Origin: Stachybotrys elegans
Lineage: Eukaryota; Ascomycota; Sordariomycetes; Hypocreales; Stachybotryaceae
Assembly (NCBI GenBank): GCA_020746835.1
Contig: JAGPNK010000003.1
Span: forward strand, 1,860,001 to 1,924,000
DNA: 64,000 nucleotides
Reading direction: 5' to 3'
Shown here in pieces: positions 23,881 to 32,809 of this stretch; within the stretch, counting starts at the first letter, position 1; each line of letters starts with the position of its first letter. Below the pieces are notes generated by a model, which did not search any database, was not told where the DNA came from, and saw only the letters and a program-made list of their open reading frames with translations. Made by a program: the position numbers and the translations under genes.

Positions 23881-24762
23881 ATGTCTTTATCTGTTGATAG
23901 TACGGAACGCCGTGAGGCGTTGCTGGCTGAATACAGAGACGATGAGAGCTTCGACGAGAAGCGCGTGCTCCGACTACGTTCATCTCCCACCAGATTCAAC
24001 CTGTTCAACTGGCTGGTGATTGGGCTCTTGTCCTTGTCACTGGTGCTGAACACTACCCAATTCTTCTACTACTCGCGCCCCGTAGTCTGCGCTCCTGCCA
24101 GCTACAAGGAGCCTCCCTCTAAGTACGCCCATATCAGCCGCGACAGCAAAGAGCCATACGTCTACATTACTGAGTTTGGCACGCCGAACGTGACGGTTCA
24201 GGATAAGGCCTGGATGAGCATCGACGACGACCTGGCACTGGTGGCACTGTCGGACGAGTTTGCCAGCGCGCATGACCTTCGAAAGGCTCAGCGGTTCCCC
24301 TGGGACCAGACCAAGGGTCTCTACATCCTCCACGGCATCCACAACATGCACTGCCTGAAGAACATATACATCGCCCTCCGCGAGTATCAACGCGGCGAGG
24401 AGCAGTCGCGCTCATGGCAGCACATCAGCCACTGCCTCGACGTTCTACGTCGCCAGATTCTCTGCGACGCCGACGATACGCCCCGAGCCACGGACAGACG
24501 CGCCGAGATCGTTGCTGGCCTCGGGCAGTATCGCATGTGCCGCAGCTGGGATGCCCTGGAGGAGTTCGCTAAGAAGCACACGGCCTGCTACAAGCGCCCG
24601 AATGGCGTGGAATGGGACGGGCCGAAGAAGCTGGACCGGTTCAAGCACTGTCCCCCTGGTAGCGGGTACGTAGTCACGGATGATTATGTGCCAACAGATG
24701 AGATTCAGGTCGGCCTCCCGCCGGAGAATGTAGGATATGTGCCAGAAGGGGGGTCAAACTAG
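23881..24762 (+). CDS. UstYa-like oxidase (DUF3328), first of four
   Basis: Single exon, 293 aa. Cytoplasmic N-terminus, one membrane helix at about residues 41-62, then a lumenal domain. Both family signatures are present: HxxHC at H154-C158 (HNMHC) and the second HC in HISHCLDVLRRQI (H184-C185). UstYa proteins (PF11807) carry out oxidative cyclisation or chlorination of ribosomal peptides, for example in ustiloxin, phomopsin and asperipin pathways. Just downstream, on the other strand, is a KEX2-repeat precursor, and another UstYa-like gene follows. Lack of introns contrasts with the other three copies here. Role in cross-linking the neighbouring peptide is inferred from synteny. Confidence 0.92.
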   Translation: MSLSVDSTERREALLAEYRDDESFDEKRVLRLRSSPTRFNLFNWLVIGLLSLSLVLNTTQFFYYSRPVVCAPASYKEPPSKYAHISRDSKEPYVYITEFGTPNVTVQDKAWMSIDDDLALVALSDEFASAHDLRKAQRFPWDQTKGLYILHGIHNMHCLKNIYIALREYQRGEEQSRSWQHISHCLDVLRRQILCDADDTPRATDRRAEIVAGLGQYRMCRSWDALEEFAKKHTACYKRPNGVEWDGPKKLDRFKHCPPGSGYVVTDDYVPTDEIQVGLPPENVGYVPEGGSN

Positions 24763-25204
24763 GAGTCTTCGACGAGACGTTTACACTGGGGTAGTTGGGA
24801 CATGGTGGATTTGGCCACGACGCTCGTGAACTAGGAATAAAAATAAAAATACATACAACCTCTCCCCCAGGTATGAACAAGCTACTGCATTATCCATGTA
24901 AACAACCCTGGCAAAGGCTGTAGCTCATGCAACCCCTTGACACCCTCGCCGAAAAGCGAGACCGTCCCAGTCCGCGAAGCTTCTGATGAAGAAGAAGCAA
25001 AAGAAAAATGAGTCGATGTGACAGAGAATATTTCGCAGATGGCGCATTATACATGCACTTGTGTGACTAGAGGCCTTGCAGTTGAGTGAATATGCTTCTT
25101 AATTGAGAATTGCCTCCTGAACCCGGGGATACAATGTTTCACGAAGCTAACAGTGGACTTTTTCCTAAAATGTCAAAATTCCCTTATAAGTCCTAGCCGT
25201 GAGT
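24763..25204. other. Convergent intergenic region
   Basis: About 440 nt between the 3' ends of the UstYa-like gene and the peptide precursor. It presumably contains both 3' UTRs. Nothing else seen. Confidence 0.5.
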
Positions 25205-25549
25205 TCAGAAAGCGTCCGCCACGTCAATCTCCTCGCTCCGCTTGAAGGCATCAGCGACGTCGATGTCTTCACTACGCTTGAATGCGTCCGCTACATCAAT
25301 CTCGCTCTCGTCACGCTTGAAGGCGTCAGCGACGTCAATGTCCTCCTCCCCGCGCTTGAAAGCATCGGCGACATCAATCTCGCCCTCACTCCGCTTGTAG
25401 CCCTCGTTGACAACGGCAGCGGCAGCAGATCTTCCTACAGGGGATGTTAGTGTCTTTCTGTGGCGCCATCCATGGTACATGCCTGTCGGGAGAGCAGTAG
25501 CAATAGAAAAAAGTCCGAGGAGGACAGTGGGAATGGTTGTGGCCTTCAT
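25205..25549 (-). CDS. Dikaritin-type RiPP precursor with five KEX2-spaced IDVADAF repeats
   Basis: Start ATG at 25549, in frame with a clean signal peptide (MKATTIPTVLLGLFSIATA). After a short leader come five repeats of 10-11 residues: a variable acidic start (SEGE, GEED, DESE, SED, SEE), the invariant heptapeptide IDVADAF, then Lys-Arg, the KEX2 cleavage site. The last copy ends at the stop without KR. This is the architecture of UstA-like precursors. A 48-nt in-frame stretch (25482-25435) looks like a GC-AG intron: ACAG-gcatgt start, CACTAAC branch site, CTGTAG end. Spliced protein is 98 aa, unspliced 114 aa; the repeats are unaffected. The core has Phe but no Tyr or Cys. It lies between two UstYa-like genes. 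The mature product is unknown. Confidence 0.88.
   Translation of the reverse strand: MKATTIPTVLLGLFSIATALPTGMYHGWRHRKTLTSPVGRSAAAAVVNEGYKRSEGEIDVADAFKRGEEDIDVADAFKRDESEIDVADAFKRSEDIDVADAFKRSEEIDVADAF
25208..25405 (-). repeat. Five in-frame coding repeats of the peptide precursor
   Basis: Five tandem units of 36-39 nt (the last lacks the KR codons). The DNA of the units differs at third positions while the IDVADAF residues are kept, which suggests selection on the peptide and not a very recent duplication. Confidence 0.88.
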
Positions 25550-26579
25550 GCTGCAGTTGTTTGTGTGCGTGGGCAATTGATAACTTCAAAGGAAGAGCTA
25601 GATGCCAGTGTGGCCGTAATATTGATATCTCTAAGGAAGCGAGCAGATCGCTTGTTCTTCTTCTTGTCCTTCTGTCCATTTGTCTTCATAGTTGTCTCCA
25701 AGCTCATAACCCATGCCCACCCCAACAGTACCGCCGAGAAGGATTCAGCATTGCATCTCGGCATTCCATGACTGATTTCAGATGTGCTGGCACGGTATTC
25801 TGCATGTTCTGGTACCTATTTACATGCAATGGCATCGCATCAGCTGGTGTTTCTATCGGGCCGTTGATGGCGATTGCAGACACACCCCTGCCTGGCTCGC
25901 CGATCATGCCGCCTACGCTGCCGATATCACAGTCCGTTCAGGGCCCGTGTGGAGCAGGCTATCTCGGGGTTATTACGCACGATGCAGATCTACACTTTGC
26001 TACGAACAGAATCCACCAGCTGTTGACGGGGCCAATGCTAGAAAAAGACAAGCGAGGCATGCGTTGGCAGACTGACAGAGCCATCAACCTTTGTTTCTGA
26101 CATAATATTCGCTGATAAATCAAGCCCACGGCAGCATGTACGATCTCGGCGCCGCCGCGGACACCCATGCGTCGTGTCTTGGCTTGATGCATCCACAAAC
26201 ACATACCGAGCCGAGTTTATGCGGCAATTACTTCAAGGCACGGAGTTTGTCTATTTGGGCATTTTGAAGTTAGCTTGCTCATTTTTACGTATGATTGCCA
26301 TCCATCCCTGTGAAAAATCGGCCGCCCTTGCTGTGCGGAGGGGCGTAAGCCAAGCACACAGCACAATGCTGTTATCTCGTTCACAGACGAGTAGGATAAC
26401 CTAGTTATGCTCGATGCCATCAGCTATGCCGGATAAGTGCTACCCATGTCCCCAGAAAATGGGAGGTTGGTAAGACGCTTTGAACCCGGGTGTTCTTGGT
26501 TCCATCCCTCCTCATCTATCCTTACTGTCATGAACCGCTTGCAGGCAAACCTGGGGCTTTAGAACAACGACGCCTCATC
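25550..26579. other. Intergenic region between precursor and second UstYa-like gene
   Basis: 1 kb divergent region. Frames up to 187 aa (25537-26100) show no domain and no signal peptide with a plausible continuation. It probably holds the promoters of the two divergent cluster genes. Confidence 0.5.
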
Positions 26580-27432
26580 ATGGCGAGTCAAATCTCAAGA
26601 AAAGTCGAGTACTCACGACTCGTAGAGAATGAAGAAGGCCGGGAGGTCTCTGAACCTGTCTCTAAACCCGTATCATTTCTTCAAAGACCCGCTTACTCTC
26701 TTCATCTTATCATTATTGGGTTGGCTCTTGTTTTGACAAGCGGAGCCGGCTTCTTCGCAGGTGTTCTTTGGACACAGAATGCCCTGAACATAAACAACTA
26801 CTCGTCCTCGACGGCACCAAAAATTCCATTGCCATATACACAAACTGAATTCGTCTACTCTTCTCCATTCTCGTTAGCACCACCGCAGGGCGAGGGGTCT
26901 GGAGATGAGTCAGAGCCAATTTGGGACGACCTGGTACCAAGTCAGTTGTTAATATCTGGATTCTGAATAGGAATACCGATTTGTCACATTATCGTTGTGG
27001 AGTATGCTGACGATGAATGGTGTAGATGGTCTGGGCTACTTCAGAGACGGCAAGATTGCGCCCAAGGTCTCCATTCCAACCACATTTCATCAGCTGCACT
27101 GCCTTTACATTCTCAGACGGGCATACTACTCCACCAGATCTGACAGCCAGCTCGAGTCGTTCGATCTTGGCAAGAATCGGACCATCCACGCGGCCCATTG
27201 CTTCGACTACCTCAAGCAGACTATTACATGTTCAGTCGACAGCACTGTGGAGCCATACGAAGACGACGACAACACAGATGGATTCCTTGGCAGCGGATTC
27301 CTGCGGCAGTGTCGAAGCTTCGACGCACTTAAACAATACGTCGAGAAATGGAGGGTGTTCAACGCAACAGGCTTCTTAGCGGCTGGGATCGCCCACGGTA
27401 AGGCTCATGTGCATGGAAGCGAGGGGCAATAA
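26580..27432 (+). CDS. UstYa-like oxidase (DUF3328), second of four
   Basis: Two exons, 26580-26940 and 27026-27432; 255 aa. The donor is gtcagt, the acceptor ggtgtag, and the join gives VPNGLGYFR, the usual block before the first motif. One membrane helix at about residues 38-60. Signatures are HQLHC (H142-C146) and AAHCFDYLKQTI (H178-C179), the form closest to the classic UstYa motifs. Divergent from the peptide precursor and upstream of the FAD oxidoreductase. With the first UstYa-like protein it would make the pair of oxidases (UstYa/UstYb) found in dikaritin clusters. Activity on the IDVADAF peptide is inferred. Confidence 0.93.
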
Positions 27433-28126
27433 TTAGTATCAACGCCTAGCGTATAATTATTGATGCCACGTGTGGCAAGGACTGCTGCCGAATCCGGAAG
27501 CGTCTTCCGGCGCACAGGTGGGAGGACCTTTCGGCGCAGGGCCGACGGGATCCTGGCGGAATCCCGTAGACCTCGTGGGTATGGAGCAGCCCCTGGTTTT
27601 CTGGGTTCCAGAGGAGGGGAGAGAAGTAGTGTCAGATCATGAAATGTGGGATACCGTGCAGTAAACACTTGTAGAGTCCTTCGTTGGCGGCGCCGAGCCG
27701 TCTTTCCGCGGTCCACTCGGCAGCTCCATAGTCTTCCATAGCCCTACCTATGTGTTCCACGACTCCATTCGGAGCATCCATCCTCCGGGCGTGCCGGGAA
27801 AATATCTCCTGGGCCGGTGGCTGCTTGTTGAGCCAGTCCTGAACTGGCAGCTGAGATCAGAAGAACTCTTTTCACGCCAAGGGTGCATGTATGTGAGCAA
27901 GGGTTAAGTGGACTATTGAGTAATACATCAATTAGTGATAAATAGCTGATATTCAGGTCAAATGTGAGAGAACTCAACTGCAACCTGTGCCGTACAACGG
28001 GGATCACCTGTCTCATCTTACTGTTGTTCTGCCCAGTGCGAGAGTCATACAGGTGTTGCGTTGTTCCATCTGACAGCAGATCAGCTCCACATACTTCGGC
28101 TTCTGGGACTACGTGGCGAAATGGAA
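27433..28126. other. Intergenic, includes dispersed repeat copy 2
   Basis: About 0.7 kb. A 64-codon frame at 27470-27664 has a coding-like composition but no recognisable domain. A short repeat block at 28009-28045 resembles 20995-21030. No gene called. Confidence 0.45.
28009..28045. repeat. Dispersed short repeat, copy 2
   Basis: Shares TTGTTCTGCCCAG and its flanks with 20995-21030. It lies just before the TATA box of the FAD oxidoreductase gene. Confidence 0.4.
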
Positions 28127-28134
28127 TATATAAA
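28127..28134 (+). promoter_or_regulatory. TATA box of the FAD oxidoreductase gene
   Basis: TATATAAA about 100 nt before the ATG at 28235. Confidence 0.6.
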
Positions 28135-28234
28135 CTCGGCCGTCAACAATACATGGGCTAGGCCCGGGCGCTTCCCCGCACCTTCTGTCATCACCAAGTT
28201 CTGCGTCTTAGCATCCCTCTTTATCGGCCAAACC

Positions 28235-29835
28235 ATGAGTCTCAAGCTCACAGACGATCTCAAACCTCACCTCTCTGCCAAGGCTAAGGTCTACATCCCA
28301 AGCGATGAGGAATTTCCGGCTCTCGTCAGTCGCTGGAGAGAATATCATGCGCCCACTGTCGCCGCCCTGGTCCAGGTAGAGACGGAGAAGGACATTCAAG
28401 AATCGGTAGGTCACTTCGTGTTGACAATCACGGCAATAGAGTGTTTGTGCCTGGTCGCTAACAGATGCCCAGATTCGCTACGCCAACAAGCACAATGTTG
28501 CCTTCTTTGGACGTGCTGGAGGCCACGGCGCCACGGAAGCCATGGGCCTAGCACAAAACGCGCTCCAGATTGACTTTCGCAAGATGAACTACGTCAAGAT
28601 TGCTCCGGATGGCAAGTCAGCCAAGATTGGCGGCGGTGCGACCGTCAAGGATGTCGTCGACACTCTGGAGGCGCAGGGGAAGCGAACGGGTAATACCTGT
28701 CCTAGTCTTTGTTTGCCGGGAAGCAAATACTGACGTACTGCATTTTCAGTTACCGGAATATGCGAGTGTGTAGGGTTCTCGGCACCTGCTCTTGGCGGAG
28801 GCCACGGATGGCTGCAAGGCGAATACGGCTTGACCGCCGACCAGGTCATCTCAGCACGCCTGGTACTCCCCAACGGTGATGCTGTGACAGTATCCGAAGA
28901 TGAGAACCCCGACCTCTTCTGGGCTATTCGAGGCGCCGGCCACAACTTTGGCTTTGTGTCTGAGTGGACGTACCGCATCTATGACAGGAACCCGGAAGCT
29001 CCGAAGTGGTCGTATGAGATCTTCATCTTCTCCGGAGATAAGCTAGAGGCCCTTTACACCCTACACAATGAGATGCAAAAGAGCCAACCTGCTCATGCAA
29101 TCCATTGGAGCTACATCCTCCGAGTCGCCCAGATTAACCCTGACCACGTATGTACTCTCAACCGCCTCCCAATACTGAAATATTAATGCTAACATGTCCC
29201 AGCCCATAATTTGGTACGGCATCATCTACGATGGTCCTGAGGCCGAAGCTCGTGAATATGCTAAGCCACTGCATGATATTGAAGCCATAGACATTCAGTC
29301 TGGAGTGGCAACGACCCACGAGCTCGCCGCTCTCACATTCCAGGACGTCGATGGCCCTGGATGTGCCTACGGTCTGACATCTCTTCGGTACCCCATCGGT
29401 CTGAAGAGTTTCAACGTCCCGGCAGTCAGGAAGGTGTACGACTACATTGACAAGAGTTTCCAAGAGATTCCTGAGATTGCAGGCTCATTCTTTCTCCTGG
29501 AAGGCTACCCAACCCAGGCCGTACAGGCCGTTGACGAAAAGAGCACAGCTTTCCCCCACCGCAGTGATGAGATTCTCGTCACATCCTACGTCCAATATCA
29601 GCCCGACCCGAGGATTGATCCTCTCGCTGATAACTACGGAAGGACCCTGCGCAATATTCTGCTGGAGGCCAGTGACGCCCCGACGCAGCTCCGGGCCTAT
29701 GTCAACTATGCACATGGGGATGAAGATCTGCGGGAAGTATATGGCTGGGAACCTTGGAGGCTTGAGAAGTTGAAGGAACTCAAAGCCAAGTGGGATCCGA
29801 AGAATAAGATGAAATACTACATGCCGATTGTGTAG
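28235..29835 (+). CDS. BBE-type FAD-linked oxidoreductase
   Basis: Four exons: 28235-28405, 28473-28689, 28750-29147, 29203-29835; 472 aa. The FAD_binding_4 domain shows FFGRAGGHGATEA, whose His is the usual covalent flavin attachment site in this family. APALGGGHGWLQGEYGLTAD and FWAIRGAGHNFGFV follow, and a BBE domain ends in YVNYAHGDEDLREVYG. The Cys of bicovalent members is not in its usual setting (GICECVGFSAPALGGGHG), so bicovalent flavin is uncertain. No signal peptide, unlike plant BBE. Such enzymes oxidise alcohols or form rings in metabolite pathways. Lying downstream of the second UstYa-like gene, it is a candidate tailoring enzyme of the peptide cluster. Confidence 0.92.
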
Positions 29836-31012
29836 AATCAGAAGTCGCTGTAGACAGAAATGAGAAAACAATCGGCGCGCGATGGAGTCTCGCAACACAA
29901 CGATACTCCATACCAAACCCGATTTGCATCAAGGTTTTCGGATTGAAATAACGGGGCCATGGGATCAGATCGGTGACTTTGCTTCTAAAAAAGAATGCCA
30001 AGACCAACATATGAGGACGAAAAATATCACCGTTTCAAACATTCCAGTTCCGGTGGAGATCATGGCGGCAAAAAGAAAAGCGACTCCTCCGGACAGGCTT
30101 GAACTGTCAACCTCCTGATGAACTAATTCGTAACAGTCAGACGCGCTAGCCAATTGCGCCACAGAGGACATCTGCTGTGTTGTCATCCAGAAGAGTATAA
30201 CAATGAATCACCAGTGGTCACGATGCATTCCAAGCAGGCCCAAGCTCGACCAAATCATCATACTGGCCACGAATGTGTTTCTGTTCATTGCTTGATAATT
30301 GATGTCAAGTGGGGGCTTTCTTAGGCCGAGGGTGGGATTCACCAGACGAATTGTTTTCATGGACAGCCATGTTCGTTAGAAGCAATACCCTCGTTGAGAA
30401 GAAATGTATCGACGAGCGCAGAGGCGCGGCTCGCTATTGACAAAAGCTAGCATGACTTTCATCTTTCATATCCCCATAGCCATATGGTGGCCAAGTAGGA
30501 GCTTGGAATTGGTCACGGTCATGGATATCTCCATCATCCCAATTGCTCAACTCGGGAAACCGGTAGGACTATGAGAACGAGCCTAATAGTGAAGCCGACG
30601 GCACTCAGAGGGAGAGCTGCTGTGGCGGTGCCGCAAAGATTACAGACGTATGGCAATATCCAGGAGTCGAATTGACATGTGGGACTTTCTGTTTGTGTGC
30701 CCCAGTGGGATACACAGCGACTTAGGAGGCCCCTCTAACAATAAAGATGATCAAATCAATAGATAACAACTGGTAGGAAAATTAGGTTGAGGAGATTTTG
30801 TTGCTGCGGCGATGCCGATGTCAAACTCTTCCCAGTCGACTTGACAAAACTTCCGACATTTATTCTAATAAAGCTAGCTGTCATCCATATCAACCCCGGC
30901 AACTGTAATTCTATCTCAATCACGGCTCTATTGACACGTTTTGCTTCGAATGATAGGGCAGATATTAGTTCCTCCTCGGTTATATGGGCAAACTCATTGA
31001 ATCATTTTTACA
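29836..31012. other. Intergenic region holding a tRNA gene
   Basis: 1.2 kb; apart from the tRNA-Asn at 30084-30168 no gene is recognised. Confidence 0.55.
30084..30168 (-). tRNA. tRNA-Asn (GTT) with an 11-nt intron
   Basis: Cloverleaf read by eye on the minus strand. The acceptor arm TCCTCTG pairs with CGGAGGA (one G-T), with discriminator G. The D stem is GCGC/GCGC. The anticodon stem TCTGA pairs with TCAGG (one G-T) and the loop reads CTGTTA with anticodon GTT. The T arm is GACAG-TTCAAGC-CTGTC. The 11 extra nucleotides sit between positions 37 and 38, the canonical place of nuclear tRNA introns. 85 nt in total, 74 after splicing. Confidence 0.9.
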
Positions 31013-32581
31013 TCAGCCTCTTGTCCAGACTTCCCTTTCACTCCCAGCTACGAGACACCGGTAAAGAGCGCTGTCTCTTGGCAGCTGGTCGCTGCGTAGC
31101 CTCTGCAGAATCGTCGGTATTTCTTCGTGGAAGTAACCCCACTCCAATATCATCAACCAGGCATCGACTGTCTCCGCCGAGCCCGTTCTCCCATCAAAGG
31201 CAATTTGACATGCCCGCCAGTGGCCCCTTAGGTCAAGGTCCCATGCCACCCTTCTCACGAAACTTCGGGCAATCTCCTTGCCCAAGGCATTCAGACGGAA
31301 TAGCTCTAGCAGAGTACTGCAGTAACCACTGTATGCCATTCCAATATTAGTGCCTCCAGAGACGGACAACCACAGTCTGTCTCTCTGTAGGTCTTGCCAG
31401 CCAAGGCGGAGCGCAGTCTCAAACGCGTGCCAGACGCCCAGTTTGTAGGAGACTTTGATTTGCGCCCGGGCTCGTACTTTCAGCAGAGGCAGAATCGCAT
31501 AGATCCTGTCCTCTTGGTAGCGGCAGTCTTGCCGACCAAAAGCGGTGAATGCTTGGTAGAACGGAATACCATCATCTGGATCTATTGGAGAGAATCCCAT
31601 CAGATCGCCCGCGATCCGATCAGGACGCGGAGAGATGTTTCTCGAGTGTCGCAGATCAAGGAGATTCCGACCATGCCGGCCTTGAAGTGCATCGATAGCC
31701 CGGTGCAGTTTATCCTCTGCTGATCTCGCGACCAAAACAGCTTCGGACCCCAGAATAGGCGCACCATGCTGCTCGGCATTGCTCAGCTCAACCTCTAAGC
31801 GGACGAGACCAGGGATGTACCCCGCGAGAAGGTGGCCGTCAAAGGCCTGTCGGCCTAACACAACAGTCCATTTCTGAGGAGCGAGGAGAACCTCTGGCAC
31901 AACCCACATTCGGGTCCAATAAGTGTCTCGGCATAAAATTCCAAATGCATACAAGTCGTCCCGGGTCCATGATGTAAATGAAAATATTTGAGCCACATCC
32001 AAGGGAGTCATCGTCGTGGGGCCCCCAGAGATGACTGCACGCGGTCCATTATCGAGTTTGGAGTTTAGGGACCCGAGCATATCATGTACTTGTCGTTCCA
32101 TATTCTCGTCAGAACAAATGGGCTGGCCGAGGTAGGTGATGACATGAGAAGCGCCCCTATATATGTCCTCCATCTTTGGAACCTGGGATGCCTTTTCGTC
32201 TAGGTCGAACTGATTGATACATATCGCGTCGATAAATATCGGTATAGAGCAGTCGAATTCCACTGTAGCGGCGTCTCCTACTTGGCTCCAAGCAAGAGCA
32301 TCTTGGATGAACTCAAAAAGCTTGCCGCGGATCCAGAACTGCTGGTCTCCTACCCAGACCAGCTTCAGATCCTCGGCACCTGCGGTTCCCCATGCGTATG
32401 ACAAAGCGTGATATGTTGTTTTACTGAGGTCGGCAAAGGAAACAATATGAAAAGTAATGGCGTAGAGCCCTTGGCGTGCTACGGGCTCGAGTGTGACCAG
32501 GCGCAGCTGTTTAGATGCGTCGATGGAGGGGTAGGTGAAGCTGTTTTCCGAATTGCGTGCTTGGTCCAGATCTAAGCTCAT
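31013..32581 (-). CDS. HET-domain protein (heterokaryon incompatibility type)
   Basis: Single exon, 522 aa from ATG 32581; an upstream in-frame ATG at 32623 would add 14 residues. The HET signature (PF06985) is clear: YHALSYAWGT, then IPIFIDAICINQFDLDEKASQV and MEDIYRGASHVITYLG, within residues about 40-170. The rest is variable, as usual. HET proteins trigger cell death after fusion of unlike strains or act in other recognition roles. Here a role is not assigned: HET genes are often found singly near islands of accessory genes. Confidence 0.9.
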   Translation of the reverse strand: MSLDLDQARNSENSFTYPSIDASKQLRLVTLEPVARQGLYAITFHIVSFADLSKTTYHALSYAWGTAGAEDLKLVWVGDQQFWIRGKLFEFIQDALAWSQVGDAATVEFDCSIPIFIDAICINQFDLDEKASQVPKMEDIYRGASHVITYLGQPICSDENMERQVHDMLGSLNSKLDNGPRAVISGGPTTMTPLDVAQIFSFTSWTRDDLYAFGILCRDTYWTRMWVVPEVLLAPQKWTVVLGRQAFDGHLLAGYIPGLVRLEVELSNAEQHGAPILGSEAVLVARSAEDKLHRAIDALQGRHGRNLLDLRHSRNISPRPDRIAGDLMGFSPIDPDDGIPFYQAFTAFGRQDCRYQEDRIYAILPLLKVRARAQIKVSYKLGVWHAFETALRLGWQDLQRDRLWLSVSGGTNIGMAYSGYCSTLLELFRLNALGKEIARSFVRRVAWDLDLRGHWRACQIAFDGRTGSAETVDAWLMILEWGYFHEEIPTILQRLRSDQLPRDSALYRCLVAGSEREVWTRG

Positions 32582-32809
32582 GTTGTATAACAGGGACTTG
32601 AAATAATGATTACAGGTACGCATAAATCTTGCAGGTTGGAAAGCTGAGCTGAGCTGAGGGGCGCTATGCGATGTGGTTACATTATTCCATCACGTGCCGT
32701 GTCTGCCTAGACAGCCAAGCTGAATCGGACAAGGCAGAATGGGTCTATGCGGCGAAACTGTTATAAATTCACGACATCACAAGGACTGAGGCTGAATGAG
32801 CTACACAGC

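Noticed and set aside
25208..25405. Regular repeats considered as a CRISPR-like array
   Set aside because: Repeats are in-frame coding units in a eukaryotic gene with conserved amino acids; there are no unique spacers.
25205..25549. Reading the repeat precursor as a mating pheromone (alpha-factor type)
   Set aside because: Fungal alpha-type pheromone repeats carry Trp/Cys-containing peptides; these repeats have neither, and two UstYa-like genes adjoin.
27470..27664. 64-codon frame with coding-like composition after the second UstYa-like gene
   Set aside because: No domain recognised, no exon partner; may be a decayed gene end but this cannot be shown.
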